The notes: generated by a model from the sequence alone, not told the origin. A DNA stretch of 64,000 nt from Amycolatopsis bartoniae (GCF_014191255.1 NZ_JACHWH010000009.1:62001-126000), one strand, 5' to 3'. Shown: positions 43,916 to 53,066, numbered from the stretch's first letter. Numbers and translations: made by a program.

Positions 43916-44938
43916 ATGGCTTCCCGTACCGCTGTCACGCTCGCCGCAGGCGCCCTGCTCGCCTGCGGTCTCGCCGCGCCCGCGGCGGCCTCCGCCGCCC
44001 CGGCGCGCTCGTGCTCCTCCTGGGTGAACATCGAGTCCTTCTCCGATGCACTCGACAAGACGACCTTCGACAACACGTTCGTGGGTAATCTTTCGGCGCT
44101 CGCGGTCGACCGGAACGGCGACCTCACCGCCCTCTCCGACCGGTCGGCACTGTTCACCCTGGACCGCCGGACGAAGCAGCCCACCCGCGTCGTGCCGCTG
44201 GCCGACGCGAACGGGCAGGCGCTGGACTCCGAGGGCCTGGCCATCGACCGCGACGGCACGCGCCTCGTCACGTCCGAGGTGGAGCCGTCGATCGGCCGTT
44301 ACACCCCGGACAGCACGCTGCTGGACCGGCTGCCCGTGCCGGACTCGCTGCGCGTCGCGCCCGCGGGCCGGGCCACGACGAACGCGACCTTCGAGGGCCT
44401 CACCCTGCAGCCGGGCGGCCGGACGCTGGTGGCGTCGATGGAGCAGCCGCTGTCCGGCGACCAGGCCGACCTCGTGCGGTTCCAGACCTGGGAGCGGACG
44501 CGGGGCGAGTTCGCGCTCGCGGCGCAGTACGGCTACCGCGTCGACGTGGGGCTCGGCGTCGCCGAAGTGACCGCGACGGGTGACGGGCGGCTGCTCGTGC
44601 TGGAGCGCGGGTTCACCGCCGGCGTCGGCAACACCATCCGCCTCTACCTCGCCGACCCGCGTGGCGCGACGGACGTCAGCGGCGTGGACACGCTGTCCGC
44701 ACAGGACGTGCGGCTGGTGCGCAAGACGCCGCTGGCCGACCTGGAGGACTGCCCGTCGCTCGGCGCGACCGCCAAGCAGCCGCAGCTCAACCCGCTGCTG
44801 GACAACATCGAGGGGATGGCCGTGCTCGGCACCGCGCCTGGCGGGCGACTGCGAGTGCTGCTGGTGAGCGACGACAACCAGAGCGCCACCCAGATCACCC
44901 GGCTGTACTCGCTGAGCGTGGCCCTTCCGCGCCGCTGA
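43916..44938 (+). CDS. Secreted phytase-like (esterase-like) beta-propeller protein
   Basis: This 340-residue exported protein has a signal peptide at residues 1-28. The rest is a beta-propeller-like domain of the 'esterase-like activity of phytase' family (PF13449 type), with Asn-Leu-Ser-Ala-Leu-Ala-Val-Asp near residue 58, Glu-Gly-Leu-Ala-Ile-Asp near 105, Phe-Glu-Gly-Leu-Thr near 158 and Asn-Ile-Glu-Gly-Met-Ala near 300. A phosphoesterase role is possible but unproven for most members. It is preceded by TAGGTT 8 nt before the ATG, so it may be leaderless. Confidence 0.82.
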   Translation: MASRTAVTLAAGALLACGLAAPAAASAAPARSCSSWVNIESFSDALDKTTFDNTFVGNLSALAVDRNGDLTALSDRSALFTLDRRTKQPTRVVPLADANGQALDSEGLAIDRDGTRLVTSEVEPSIGRYTPDSTLLDRLPVPDSLRVAPAGRATTNATFEGLTLQPGGRTLVASMEQPLSGDQADLVRFQTWERTRGEFALAAQYGYRVDVGLGVAEVTATGDGRLLVLERGFTAGVGNTIRLYLADPRGATDVSGVDTLSAQDVRLVRKTPLADLEDCPSLGATAKQPQLNPLLDNIEGMAVLGTAPGGRLRVLLVSDDNQSATQITRLYSLSVALPRR

Positions 44939-44939
44939 G

Positions 44940-44965
44940 GATTTCCGGGGCGCCACCGCGGGTAC
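44940..44965 (+). promoter_or_regulatory. Possible SigB-type promoter
   Basis: GATT (44940-44943), a 16-nt spacer and GGGTAC (44960-44965) satisfy the loose Streptomyces SigB consensus (GNNT, 14-16, GGGTAY). The -10 ends 9 nt before the ATG at 44975. The -35 is weaker than in the other sites. Confidence 0.4.
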
Positions 44966-44974
44966 TTCCGGACG

Positions 44975-45553
44975 ATGAACCTGCATCGACTGCTGAGCGC
45001 CGCCGAACGCGTGCGCGTGCTGGACCGCCCCGCCGGTGCCGTCGCCCGCGGACTGCGCACGCTGCTGCGGAACCCGCGGGTGGACGGCGCCCTGCGCGGC
45101 TCGTGGCTGGGGCACCCCGTGCACCCGCTGGTGGTGACGCTGCCGATCGGCGCCTGGACCAGCGCGACCGTGTTCGACCTGGTGCTCGACCGGCCGGACA
45201 CGGCGCGGCGGCTGCAGGGCCTCGGGCTGGCCGCCACCCCGCCCGCGCTGGTGTTCGGGCTGGCCGACTACTCGGGGCTCGACCCGGTGCAGCGCCGGAC
45301 GGGCGCGCTGCACGCGGTCGGTAACGTCGTGGCGTCGGGCTGCTACCTCGCGGCGTGGCGGGCGAAGGACCGCACGGCGAACCGGGTGTGGAGCCTGGCG
45401 GGCATGCTCGCGATGAGCGTGAGCGGCGCGCTCGGCGGGCACCTGTCCTACGCGCAGGGCGCGGGCGTCCACCGCTGGGAGCCGGTGCCGTTTCAGCGGC
45501 GGCCCGCGGTGACCGACCCCGCGGCGGCGGGCTGGGAACCCGCCGCCCGGTAA
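44975..45553 (+). CDS. DUF2231-family membrane protein
   Basis: This 192-residue protein has four predicted membrane helices (about 48-65, 78-98, 108-128 and 140-158). The conserved Gly-His-Pro-Val-His-Pro-Leu and Leu-Gly-Gly-His-Leu histidine motifs could bind a metal or haem. It is a DUF2231 member of unknown function, often near respiratory or metal genes. Its 3' end overlaps the convergent CtaG-like gene by 61 bp. Confidence 0.85.
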   Translation: MNLHRLLSAAERVRVLDRPAGAVARGLRTLLRNPRVDGALRGSWLGHPVHPLVVTLPIGAWTSATVFDLVLDRPDTARRLQGLGLAATPPALVFGLADYSGLDPVQRRTGALHAVGNVVASGCYLAAWRAKDRTANRVWSLAGMLAMSVSGALGGHLSYAQGAGVHRWEPVPFQRRPAVTDPAAAGWEPAAR

Positions 45554-46269
45554 CGGCGGCCGGCCTCGGCGTACCAGCCCAGTGCCAGCACGACGGCGAG
45601 CGCGATCTCCACGACGTCCCCGCCGTAGTACATGAGTTCGGCGCCCCGCGGCACGTCGGCGAAGGAGACGTGCGGCGGGGCGCTGAGGTACAGCGTCTTC
45701 GCGAGCACGCCGTGGGCCGCCGACGCGGCGACCAGCGTCACGCCCCGCAGGACCAGGCCGTACCTCCGCCGCAGCGGATCGAGCTGCAGCACTGACGCCG
45801 TGAACAGGATTCCCGCCACCAGCACGTGGAAATGCACGAGCGCGTGCAGCCACGGGTGCTCGTGCGTGGCGGCGAAGAGCGGCGTCCGGTAGAGCACCCA
45901 CAGGCCGCCGACGTCCAGCAGCGCCGCGACGGGCGGGAACACCAGCCAGCCCGCCGGGCGCGAGTGCACCAGCCGCAACAGGAGCCGCCGCGGACTTCCG
46001 GGACGCAGCGCGCGGAACGCGAGCGTGACCGGTCGCCCGAGCACGAACAGCAGCGGTGCCACCATGCCCAGCAGCACGTGCTGTCCCATGTGGACGGTGA
46101 ACGCCCCGCCGGGCAACGGAGCGAGTGCCGCCGCGGCCACCGACACCGCTCCCCCGCAGAACGCGAAAACCCTTGTCGCGGGCCAGAAATCGCCCCGCAG
46201 GCACAGGTGGACCGCCGCCGTCACGTAGGCGACGGCGGCGGCCACCGCGAGCACGGCGAGCGCCGTCAC
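45493..46269 (-). CDS. CtaG-like (caa3_CtaG) membrane protein
   Basis: This is a 258-residue protein with about seven helices. His-Met-Gly-Gln-His in helix 3 and His-Phe-His-Val-Leu in helix 5 are the histidines of the caa3-type CtaG family, linked to cytochrome oxidase or copper handling. The GTG at 46269 overlaps the DUF2243 stop (GTGA), and the reading frame upstream of it is not protein-like. It is the last gene of a three-gene operon with DUF4383 and DUF2243, and it overlaps the DUF2231 gene tail to tail. Confidence 0.85.
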   Translation of the reverse strand: MTALAVLAVAAAVAYVTAAVHLCLRGDFWPATRVFAFCGGAVSVAAAALAPLPGGAFTVHMGQHVLLGMVAPLLFVLGRPVTLAFRALRPGSPRRLLLRLVHSRPAGWLVFPPVAALLDVGGLWVLYRTPLFAATHEHPWLHALVHFHVLVAGILFTASVLQLDPLRRRYGLVLRGVTLVAASAAHGVLAKTLYLSAPPHVSFADVPRGAELMYYGGDVVEIALAVVLALGWYAEAGRRYRAAGSQPAAAGSVTAGRR

Positions 46270-46703
46270 GCCCGGCGCACCAGTACCAACCCGGCGACGA
46301 TCAGCAGTACGGCGAGCACGTTCCACGTCCAGTCGTACGGCACGAGGTCCACGCCGTAGCGGATCTGGTGCAGCCCCAGCAGCTTGTGCTGGATCGTGCC
46401 GTCGTACAGCTGGAACACGCCCGCGCCCAGCAGGATCCCCGCCGTGAAGCGCCGCCACGACAGCGTGCCGCGGCGGCGCAGGTCGGCCATCAGCACCAGC
46501 CCGAGCACGACGGCGAACCACCCGAAGGCGTGGAACAACCCGTCCGACACCAGTCCTATGTCCGAAGTGGACTTGTCGTAGAAGTGGTGCCAGTGCAGCA
46601 GCTGGTGGAAGACCGTCTCGTCCACGAAGGCCGCGATGCCCACGCCCACCAGCACACCGGACCAGCCGGAGCGGGCCCGGTGCGCCACGGGTGCTTGTGC
46701 CAT
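46266..46703 (-). CDS. DUF2243-family membrane protein
   Basis: This 145-residue protein has four helices and the conserved Asp-Glu-x-Val-Phe-His-Gln-Leu-Leu-His-Trp-His-His motif in helix 1. Asp-Gly-Thr-Ile-Gln-His-Lys-Leu-Leu-Gly-Leu-His-Gln lies in helix 3, both typical of DUF2243. The many histidines suggest metal or haem binding. It lies between DUF4383 (gap 2 nt) and CtaG (overlap 4 nt), a combination found repeatedly in actinobacteria. Confidence 0.87.
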   Translation of the reverse strand: MAQAPVAHRARSGWSGVLVGVGIAAFVDETVFHQLLHWHHFYDKSTSDIGLVSDGLFHAFGWFAVVLGLVLMADLRRRGTLSWRRFTAGILLGAGVFQLYDGTIQHKLLGLHQIRYGVDLVPYDWTWNVLAVLLIVAGLVLVRRA

Positions 46704-46705
46704 GG

Positions 46706-47149
46706 TCAGACCCGGGCGGCCGTCCGGCGCGGCACCAGCAGGCCCAGCAGGATCATGCCCACCGCCAGGCCCAGGTGCAGCCAGTTGTCGGCGGTGTTGA
46801 GGGGCACGAAGTTCGCCGCGCTCTGGTGGTCGATCACCAGGCCGTAGATCCACAGCACCAGGTAGATCACGCCGCCGGCGATGAGGAAGTTCCGTGCGCC
46901 GGCGGGCGTGCGGGACAGCGCGAGCCCCGCGACGCCGAACAGCAGGTGCACGATGTTGTGCAGCACCGACACCGCGAACACGCCGAGCAGCATGGCCATC
47001 GAGTCGTGGCCCGCGAACGACATCATGTCGTAGTCCGTGGTCACGCCCGGGATGAACCCGAGGATGCCCACGAGCAGGAACACTCCTCCGACCACCGCCG
47101 CGACGATCTGGACCGGCGCCCGGGTGGACGTGGTTGCTGACGAGCTCAT
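46706..47149 (-). CDS. DUF4383-family membrane protein
   Basis: This 147-residue, four-helix membrane protein has Gly-Ile-Leu-Gly-Phe-Ile-Pro-Gly-Val-Thr-Thr and His-Asn-Ile-Val-His-Leu-Leu-Phe-Gly motifs of DUF4383. Function is unknown. The ATG at 47149 follows GAGGAGGAG. It is the first gene of the DUF4383-DUF2243-CtaG operon. I found no consensus stress promoter upstream. Confidence 0.85.
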   Translation of the reverse strand: MSSSATTSTRAPVQIVAAVVGGVFLLVGILGFIPGVTTDYDMMSFAGHDSMAMLLGVFAVSVLHNIVHLLFGVAGLALSRTPAGARNFLIAGGVIYLVLWIYGLVIDHQSAANFVPLNTADNWLHLGLAVGMILLGLLVPRRTAARV

Positions 47150-47231
47150 GGGACTCCTCCTCGATGGGGATATCAGGTGAGCGGGAGACTTCCCCTCCGC
47201 CGCCCGGATACTCCCCGAGTGAGCAGGTTTT

Positions 47232-47831
47232 TCACCCGGTCCGGCGAGCCCGCAGCACGGAGTCGCCCACGTGCACCTCCCGTCCTTCGCCGTCCTTGGT
47301 GACGCGTGGCCTCGTTTCGGCGACTTCGACCTGCCAGCCGTCACCCAGCAGCGCGATCGTCTCGTCGAGCGTGAAGTACAGGTCGAGCGCGTCGGGCCGG
47401 TGCACCGCGATGTGCCGCGCGTCGTGGCCCACGATGAGCAGGGTGCCGCCGGGGGCGACCGCCTGCGCGAGGTTCCGGTACGCGGCCGCCTGCGGTTCCC
47501 GTGACATGTGCAGGTAGTGCGCGGACACGAGGTCGAACCGGCGTTCCGGCGTCCACGTCGTCACGTCGGCGTGCAGGAACTCGATGTCGAGGTCCGCGTC
47601 CTTGGCGTGGGCGGTGGCGCGTTCGAGCGCGGCGGGCACGAAGTCGACGCCCGTCACGCGCCAGCCGTGCGAGGCGAGCCACAGCGCGTCACCACCTTCC
47701 CCGCAGCCCGCGTCGAGCGCCGTGCCGGGCGGCAACCCGGTGACCTCGGCGACGAGCTGCGGGTTCGGCTTCCCGCTCCAGACCGTGGGCCGCGAGCGGT
47801 AGATCTCTTCGTAGGACTGGTGGTCGGACAT
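47232..47831 (-). CDS. SAM-dependent methyltransferase
   Basis: This 199-residue class I methyltransferase has motif I Ala-Leu-Asp-Ala-Gly-Cys-Gly-Glu-Gly-Gly-Asp-Ala near residue 40, Val-Thr-Gly-Val-Asp-Phe (acidic SAM-ribose residue) and Asp-Leu-Val-Ser-Ala-His-Tyr-Leu-His. It resembles thiopurine/tellurite-type methyltransferases; the substrate is unknown. It lies 2 nt after the flavoprotein gene, an arrangement common in actinobacteria and suggesting linked redox chemistry. Confidence 0.87.
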   Translation of the reverse strand: MSDHQSYEEIYRSRPTVWSGKPNPQLVAEVTGLPPGTALDAGCGEGGDALWLASHGWRVTGVDFVPAALERATAHAKDADLDIEFLHADVTTWTPERRFDLVSAHYLHMSREPQAAAYRNLAQAVAPGGTLLIVGHDARHIAVHRPDALDLYFTLDETIALLGDGWQVEVAETRPRVTKDGEGREVHVGDSVLRARRTG

Positions 47832-47833
47832 CG

Positions 47834-48844
47834 TCACATCCCGTGTCGTCGGTTGCCGGAGACGGTTTCGGCCAGCACCCGTTCGTTCTCGACGAGGGTG
47901 TGTGCTGCCACGGCGCGGTCGGTCTCCTCCTCGATGAGGTCGGCGTTGATCGCCGCGCCCGCACCGAGCCCCGCGGCCGCGGACACGACTACCTGCGCGG
48001 ACAGGTTCGTGACGTTCCCCGCGACCCACACACCCGGCACGGTGGTCCGTCCCGTCGGATCCGCCGGGACGTAGGTGCCGAGGACCTGCTCGCCGAACTG
48101 CTGCTCGACGGGTTCCAGCCCCAGCGAGACCAGCAGCTCGGAGCGGGCGGTGAACCGCGGCGCCACCACGAGCGCCTGCCGGGGCACGACCTCACCGGAC
48201 TCCAGCCGCACGCCGGTGAGGTGGTCGTCCCGCACCTCCAGCCCGGCCACGGTGCCGTCGACGACGCGGATGCCGCGCGCGGCGAACTTGGTGAGCGTCT
48301 CCGCGTCGAAGTCCGGGGCGGTGTGCCGGAACACGATCACGTCTTCGGTCAGCTGGCGCCACAGGAGGGCCTGGTGCCCGGCCAGCGGGCCGGTGGCGAG
48401 GATGCCGACCGCCTGGTCACGGGCCTCCCAGCCGTGGCAGTAGGGGCAGTGGAGGACGTCGGTGCCCCAGCGCTGCGCCACGCCGGGGACGGCGGGCAGC
48501 TCGTCGACGAGCCCGGTGGTGACGAGCAACCGCCGTGCGCGCACGTGCCGCCCGTCGTCGAGCGTGACGCGGAACCGCTTGTCGGGCAAGGCTTCCGCGC
48601 CGGTGGCGGTGGCGGAGACGAACTCGCCGCCGTACCCGGCGACCTCGTCGCGGCCGATTTCGAGCAGCTCGCGCGGCGGGGTGCCCTCGCGGCCGAGGTA
48701 GTTGTGGATGCCGGCGGCGGGCGCGTTGCGCGGCTGCCCCGCGTCGACCACGAGGACCGACCGGCGGGAGCGGGTGAGCGCGAGTGCCGCGCCGAGCCCG
48801 GCGGCCCCACCGCCGATGACGACTACGTCGTAGGTGTCTCTCAT
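47834..48844 (-). CDS. Thioredoxin-reductase-like FAD oxidoreductase
   Basis: This 336-residue two-dinucleotide-domain flavoprotein has Gly-Gly-Gly-Ala-Ala-Gly-Leu near the N-terminus, a Cys-Pro-Tyr-Cys-His-Gly-Trp-Glu redox pair near residue 135, Gly-Ile-Leu-Ala-Thr-Gly in the second domain and Gly-Val-Trp-Val-Ala-Gly-Asn for FAD. It lacks an adjacent thioredoxin gene; the class acts on unknown disulfides or as a small-molecule dithiol oxidase. The ATG at 48844 is chosen; longer starts add a basic extension. It is divergent from an LLM oxidoreductase. Confidence 0.88.
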   Translation of the reverse strand: MRDTYDVVVIGGGAAGLGAALALTRSRRSVLVVDAGQPRNAPAAGIHNYLGREGTPPRELLEIGRDEVAGYGGEFVSATATGAEALPDKRFRVTLDDGRHVRARRLLVTTGLVDELPAVPGVAQRWGTDVLHCPYCHGWEARDQAVGILATGPLAGHQALLWRQLTEDVIVFRHTAPDFDAETLTKFAARGIRVVDGTVAGLEVRDDHLTGVRLESGEVVPRQALVVAPRFTARSELLVSLGLEPVEQQFGEQVLGTYVPADPTGRTTVPGVWVAGNVTNLSAQVVVSAAAGLGAGAAINADLIEEETDRAVAAHTLVENERVLAETVSGNRRHGM

Positions 48845-48964
48845 GCCTCGCACTATCCGCACGATCGGCCGAACTGACAAATTCACTTGCCGCTTTGGCA
48901 AAACCGGTGGTGGCCGCTGCTAGCGTCGAGGGTGTCGTCCGTCCCTGGAACCGGGAGGAAACCC

Positions 48965-49933
48965 TTGTCCCGCCTCGGCCTCCGCATTCCCCGCGAACTG
49001 CCCGCCCGCCGCGTCACCGACCTCGCCCGCCGGGCCGAGCGAGCCGGGCTCGACGAGGTCTGGATCGTCGAGGACTGCTTCTACGCCGGTGCCATCGCGA
49101 TCGCCGCCACGGTGCTCTCGGCCACCGAGCACGTCACGGTGGGCATCGGCGTGCTGCCGACCGTCGCACGCAACCCCGCCATCGCCGCCATGGAACTCGC
49201 CGCCCTCGCGGACCTGTACCCCGGGCGGCTGATCGCCGGCTTCGGGCACGGCGTGCCCGCGTGGATGCGCCAGATCGGCGCGTACCCCGCGTCCCCGCTC
49301 GCCGCGCTCGACGAGACCCTCACCGCGATCCGCCGCCTGCTCGCGGGCGAGGAGGTCACCACCGACGGGCGGCACGTGCACCTGGACGCCGTGCGGCTCG
49401 AGTTCCCGCCCGCGGTCGCACCGCCCCTGTTCGCCGGGGTCCGCGGGCCGAAATCCCTCGCCGTGGGCGGAAAAGCGGCCGACGGGACCATCCTCGCCGA
49501 GCCCGCGACGCCCGAATACGTCCGCGCCACCAGGGAAATCGTCGGCGAGCGGCACACCATCACCACCTACAACTGGTTCGCCCTCGACGACGATCCCGCG
49601 CGTGCCCGGGCCCGCGTGCGCGCGGACCTCGTCGCCGCGCTCACCCCCAGCACCGGGCCGCACCTGCGGCCGTTGCCGTTCGGCGAGGAACTGTTCGCCC
49701 TGATCCGCCAGGGCCGCGCGGACGAGCTGCGCGACGAGTGGATCGACCGGCTCACCATCAGCGGGCCGCTGGACCAGTGCGCCGCGCAACGAAAAGCGTT
49801 GCACGACGCGGGCAGCGAGTCCGTGGTCCTGCTGCCGCTGCTCGCCGAGCCGCTGGAGGACGCGATCAGCGCGGCGGGCGAGCTCGCGCGGCACGGCGGA
49901 ACTCCGCCGGTGTCCGGCCCGTCTCCCGTTTGA
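48965..49933 (+). CDS. LLM-class F420-dependent oxidoreductase
   Basis: This 322-residue luciferase-like TIM-barrel enzyme has Ile-Val-Glu-Asp-Cys-Phe-Tyr-Ala-Gly-Ala near residue 33, Gly-Ile-Gly-Val-Leu-Pro, Gly-Phe-Gly-His-Gly and Gly-Val-Arg-Gly-Pro-Lys-Ser. It is likely F420-dependent; the substrate is unknown. The TTG at 48965 is set by GGGAGGAAA 5 nt upstream. Its 3' end overlaps the convergent AraC gene by 68 bp. Confidence 0.85.
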   Translation: MSRLGLRIPRELPARRVTDLARRAERAGLDEVWIVEDCFYAGAIAIAATVLSATEHVTVGIGVLPTVARNPAIAAMELAALADLYPGRLIAGFGHGVPAWMRQIGAYPASPLAALDETLTAIRRLLAGEEVTTDGRHVHLDAVRLEFPPAVAPPLFAGVRGPKSLAVGGKAADGTILAEPATPEYVRATREIVGERHTITTYNWFALDDDPARARARVRADLVAALTPSTGPHLRPLPFGEELFALIRQGRADELRDEWIDRLTISGPLDQCAAQRKALHDAGSESVVLLPLLAEPLEDAISAAGELARHGGTPPVSGPSPV

Positions 49934-50828
49934 ACACCTGCCCGAAGTGCGACGCGCCGCGGAAACCCCACCGCGCGGCGACCGCGGCGACGGGCACGTC
50001 CGCCAGCAGCGGGTCGGCCAGGTCGCGGCGGCAGTGGTCCAGCCGCCGCTCGCGGATCCACGCCCCCACCGTCGTCCCCGTCGGCTCGAACAACACGTGC
50101 AACTGCCGCGGGGACACGAAGTGCGCGGCCGCGATCCGCCGCGGGTCCAGCGCCGGGTCGGCCAGGTGCTGCTCGACGTACTCCTGGATCTCCGCCAGCA
50201 GTACCTCGTGGCGTTCCGGCGCGCGCCCGGCCAGTTCGGTCCGCACCATCGTGACCACGAGATCCATCACGTGCCGCACCGCGGCCGGACCCGCCGGGCC
50301 CAGCGTCTCCAGGTTCCGGTTGAGGCTCAACAGCATTCCCCACACCGCCGCGCGCATCCCCGGCTCGCACTCGAACGCGCGGGCGGTGATCCCGGCAGGC
50401 CGGCACGGGCCCAGCCAAGCCTTGGGAAACCGGACGCACGTGGACCGGTAGCCGTCGCCGACGGTCAGCGCGGCGGGCTCGGCCGAGTCGTACAACGCGA
50501 ACAGCCCGGGCTTGAGCACCGCGACCCGGTCCTGCTGCGCCAGCCGCAGCTCGCCGGACAGCTGCAGCGTCATCACGTAGAACCCGGGCTCCGCCTCGGA
50601 AATCGTGGCGCTGTCCCGGTACGCGGCGTGCTTCCCGGACTCCAGGTCGACGAAGTTGACCCCGCCCAGCGAGCGGTTCCTGATCGTGCCGCCGAACGCC
50701 CGCGGGGAGTCGCAGTCGAAGCGGAAGCGCAGCACGCTGCGGCGCACGGCGTCGGTCCACGAGCCGAAGGCGACCCTCGGCCCGCCGCACACGGCCAAAT
50801 CCCCGAACTGGTCGGTCAGTGACGTCAT
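49866..50828 (-). CDS. AraC-family transcriptional regulator
   Basis: This 320-residue regulator has an N-terminal AraC-binding-like cupin region (about 20-175) and a C-terminal double helix-turn-helix (215-315, including Trp-Gly-Phe-Arg-Gly-Ala-Ser-His-Phe-Gly-Gln-Val-Phe-Lys-Arg). It is divergent from the hydrolase/flavin-monooxygenase operon at 50954 and probably activates it. Its 3' end overlaps the LLM gene. Confidence 0.88.
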   Translation of the reverse strand: MTSLTDQFGDLAVCGGPRVAFGSWTDAVRRSVLRFRFDCDSPRAFGGTIRNRSLGGVNFVDLESGKHAAYRDSATISEAEPGFYVMTLQLSGELRLAQQDRVAVLKPGLFALYDSAEPAALTVGDGYRSTCVRFPKAWLGPCRPAGITARAFECEPGMRAAVWGMLLSLNRNLETLGPAGPAAVRHVMDLVVTMVRTELAGRAPERHEVLLAEIQEYVEQHLADPALDPRRIAAAHFVSPRQLHVLFEPTGTTVGAWIRERRLDHCRRDLADPLLADVPVAAVAARWGFRGASHFGQVFKRETGRTPAEFRRAARARPPR

Positions 50829-50953
50829 CGTCGATCCCCACCGCCTCGCAGCTGTCGGAGATCACCCCACGGTAGCCGGTCCTGCGCGCGTTCGACAGAG
50901 CTCTGCGCCGGAGCGACATGACCGCCACGGGGGCCGCGTTTAGCGTGCGAATC

Positions 50954-51895
50954 ATGGCGGCACCACACCTGAGCGGCGGGTACGAGGTCACCGTGCGGCG
51001 GGGCCAGTTCTGGGTTCCGGGCGAGCGGGTGGCCGCCCCGCACGGCACCGTGCAGCGCGCACCGATGTTCGTGCAGTGGGAGGCGCCGCGCGAGGTGACG
51101 CACCCGTATCCGCTGGTGCTCGTGCACGGCGGTGGCGGGCAGGGCACCGACTGGCTCGGCACGCCGGACGGGCGGCCCGGCTGGGCGACGCGGTTCGTCG
51201 AGGCCGGGTTCGCCGTCTACGTCGTGGACCGCTGCGGGCACGGGCGCTCGCCGTACCACCCGGACGTCGTCGGGCCGATGGGACCACAGCTGCCCTACGA
51301 GGCGGCGGCCACGCTGTTCGCGTCGGAGAACACGACGTGGGACACCGACCAGCTGCTGGCGTCGATGGGCCCGCTGCCCGCGGACCTCGCGGCGTCCCAG
51401 CGCCTCGACGCCGACCGGTTGTCCCGGCTGCTCGACGTGACCGGTCCCGCGGTGCTGGTCACGCACTCGGCGGGTGGTCCGGTCGGCTGGCTGACCACAG
51501 ACGCGCGGCCGGACCTCGTGGTGGCGATCGCCGCGATCGAGCCGATGGGCCCGCCGTTCACCGACTTCCCCGGGCTCGGTCCGCTCACGTGGGGGCTCAC
51601 CAGCGCGGAGATCACCTACGACCCGCCCGCGGTGACGCCCGCCGACGCCGCCGGGCGGCGGATTCCCGCGCTGGCGGGAAAACCGGTGGTGGTCGTCAGC
51701 GGTGGCGCGTCCGCGTTCGCCGGGTTCACCCCGCAGATCGTCGAGTTCCTCAACGCCGCGGGCGCGCGGGCCGAGCACCTGCACCTGCCCGACTGCGGCA
51801 TCACCGGCAACGGCCACGGGCTCGTCTTCGAGAGCAACTCCGACGAGACCGTCGAACCCGTCATCGAGTGGATCACGGCGAAGGAGACCGCATGA
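50954..51895 (+). CDS. Alpha/beta hydrolase
   Basis: This 313-residue alpha/beta-hydrolase has the oxyanion segment His-Gly-Gly-Gly-Gly-Gln-Gly near residue 60, the nucleophile Ser in Thr-His-Ser-Ala-Gly-Gly about 175, and a late His in Gly-Asn-Gly-His-Gly about 290. TAGCGT ends 7 nt before the ATG, so the transcript should be leaderless. It overlaps the next gene by 4 nt. The pair, under AraC control, may degrade an aromatic or ester compound. Confidence 0.85.
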   Translation: MAAPHLSGGYEVTVRRGQFWVPGERVAAPHGTVQRAPMFVQWEAPREVTHPYPLVLVHGGGGQGTDWLGTPDGRPGWATRFVEAGFAVYVVDRCGHGRSPYHPDVVGPMGPQLPYEAAATLFASENTTWDTDQLLASMGPLPADLAASQRLDADRLSRLLDVTGPAVLVTHSAGGPVGWLTTDARPDLVVAIAAIEPMGPPFTDFPGLGPLTWGLTSAEITYDPPAVTPADAAGRRIPALAGKPVVVVSGGASAFAGFTPQIVEFLNAAGARAEHLHLPDCGITGNGHGLVFESNSDETVEPVIEWITAKETA

Positions 51896-53061
51896 GCCTG
51901 CACGTGAGCGAGGAGTTCGACCGCGTCTCCGCCCGGCTCGACGAGATCGGCCCGCTGCTGCGGGAGCACGCCGAGAAGGGCGAGGAGCTGGGCAGGCTCA
52001 CCGACGAGGTGGGACAGGCACTGCACGACAGCGGCGCGTTCAAGATCGGGATCCCGCGCGAGCTGGGCGGGTACGAGTTCTCGCCACGCCAGGTCATCGA
52101 CACGATCGCCCGCATCGCCTACCACGACGCGTCGGCGGGCTGGGCGTTCATGGCCGTGCAGATGGTCACCGGCTCCACGGCCGCGTACCTCGGCGACGAG
52201 GCGGTGGCGGACCTGTACCCCGACGTGCCGGGCGGCCGCTACGCCCTGATGGCGGGGCAGGGCACGCGGCTGGGCAAGGCGGTGTGTGCCGAGGGCGGCT
52301 ACCGGATCAGCGGGCAGTGGGGTTTCGCGTCCGGCATCTCCCTGGCGACCCACGTCCACACGGCGGCGTTCTGCGAGGAGACCGGGCAGGCGCTGATCTT
52401 CACGTTCCCCAAGGAGCAGGCGACGCTCGACGGCAACTGGGACGTCATGGGTCTGCGTGCCACGAACAGCATCGACTACACCTGCGACAACCTGTTCGTG
52501 CCGGAGACGCACGTGTTCGAGATGTCCACAATGGACGCGCGGCACGGCGGTGCGGTCTACCGGATGGGGTTGATCAACCTGGCCGGCATCTGCCACACCG
52601 GCTGGGCGCTCGGCGTGGGGCGGCGGCTGCTCGACGAGCTGAAAGCCCTGGTGGGGCGCAAGACCGGCACGCCGGGCGCGTCGGTGGACACGGGCCAGTT
52701 CCACGCGGAGTACGCGCAGGCGGAGGCGAAGCTGCGGGCCGCGGAGGCGTGGGCGAAGCAGGTGTGGGCCGACAACGAGGCGACGCTCGACGCGGGCGAC
52801 CTGCTGTCCACGGAACAGGAGACGCTCACGAGGCTGATGCTCAACCACACCACGTGGTCGGTGCACGAGGTGGGGCTGACGGCGTACAAGTGGGGCGGCA
52901 CGACGGCCCTGCGCCGGGGCGACCTGCAGCGGTACTTCCGCGACCTGCACGCGGGCACGCAGCACGTCACGTCGAGCCCGGTGGTGCTGCAGAACTGCGG
53001 CCGGTGGCTGGCCGGACTGGCCCCCGAGGCACGGTGGGTGTTCCTGGAACTGCGAGGCTGA
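51892..53061 (+). CDS. Acyl-CoA-dehydrogenase-fold flavin monooxygenase
   Basis: This 389-residue protein of the acyl-CoA dehydrogenase superfamily belongs to the flavin-dependent monooxygenase branch (HsaA / 4-hydroxyphenylacetate hydroxylase type). An N-terminal helical domain with Ile-Pro-Arg-Glu-Leu-Gly-Gly-Tyr precedes Gly-Gln-Trp-Gly-Phe-Ala-Ser-Gly near residue 143 and Gly-Leu-Arg-Ala-Thr-Asn-Ser. The C-terminal helices end with Arg-Asp-Leu-His-Ala-Gly-Thr-Gln-His. A reductase partner is not adjacent. It starts within the stop of the hydrolase gene (ATGA). Confidence 0.87.
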   Translation: MSLHVSEEFDRVSARLDEIGPLLREHAEKGEELGRLTDEVGQALHDSGAFKIGIPRELGGYEFSPRQVIDTIARIAYHDASAGWAFMAVQMVTGSTAAYLGDEAVADLYPDVPGGRYALMAGQGTRLGKAVCAEGGYRISGQWGFASGISLATHVHTAAFCEETGQALIFTFPKEQATLDGNWDVMGLRATNSIDYTCDNLFVPETHVFEMSTMDARHGGAVYRMGLINLAGICHTGWALGVGRRLLDELKALVGRKTGTPGASVDTGQFHAEYAQAEAKLRAAEAWAKQVWADNEATLDAGDLLSTEQETLTRLMLNHTTWSVHEVGLTAYKWGGTTALRRGDLQRYFRDLHAGTQHVTSSPVVLQNCGRWLAGLAPEARWVFLELRG

Positions 53062-53066
53062 GGGGG

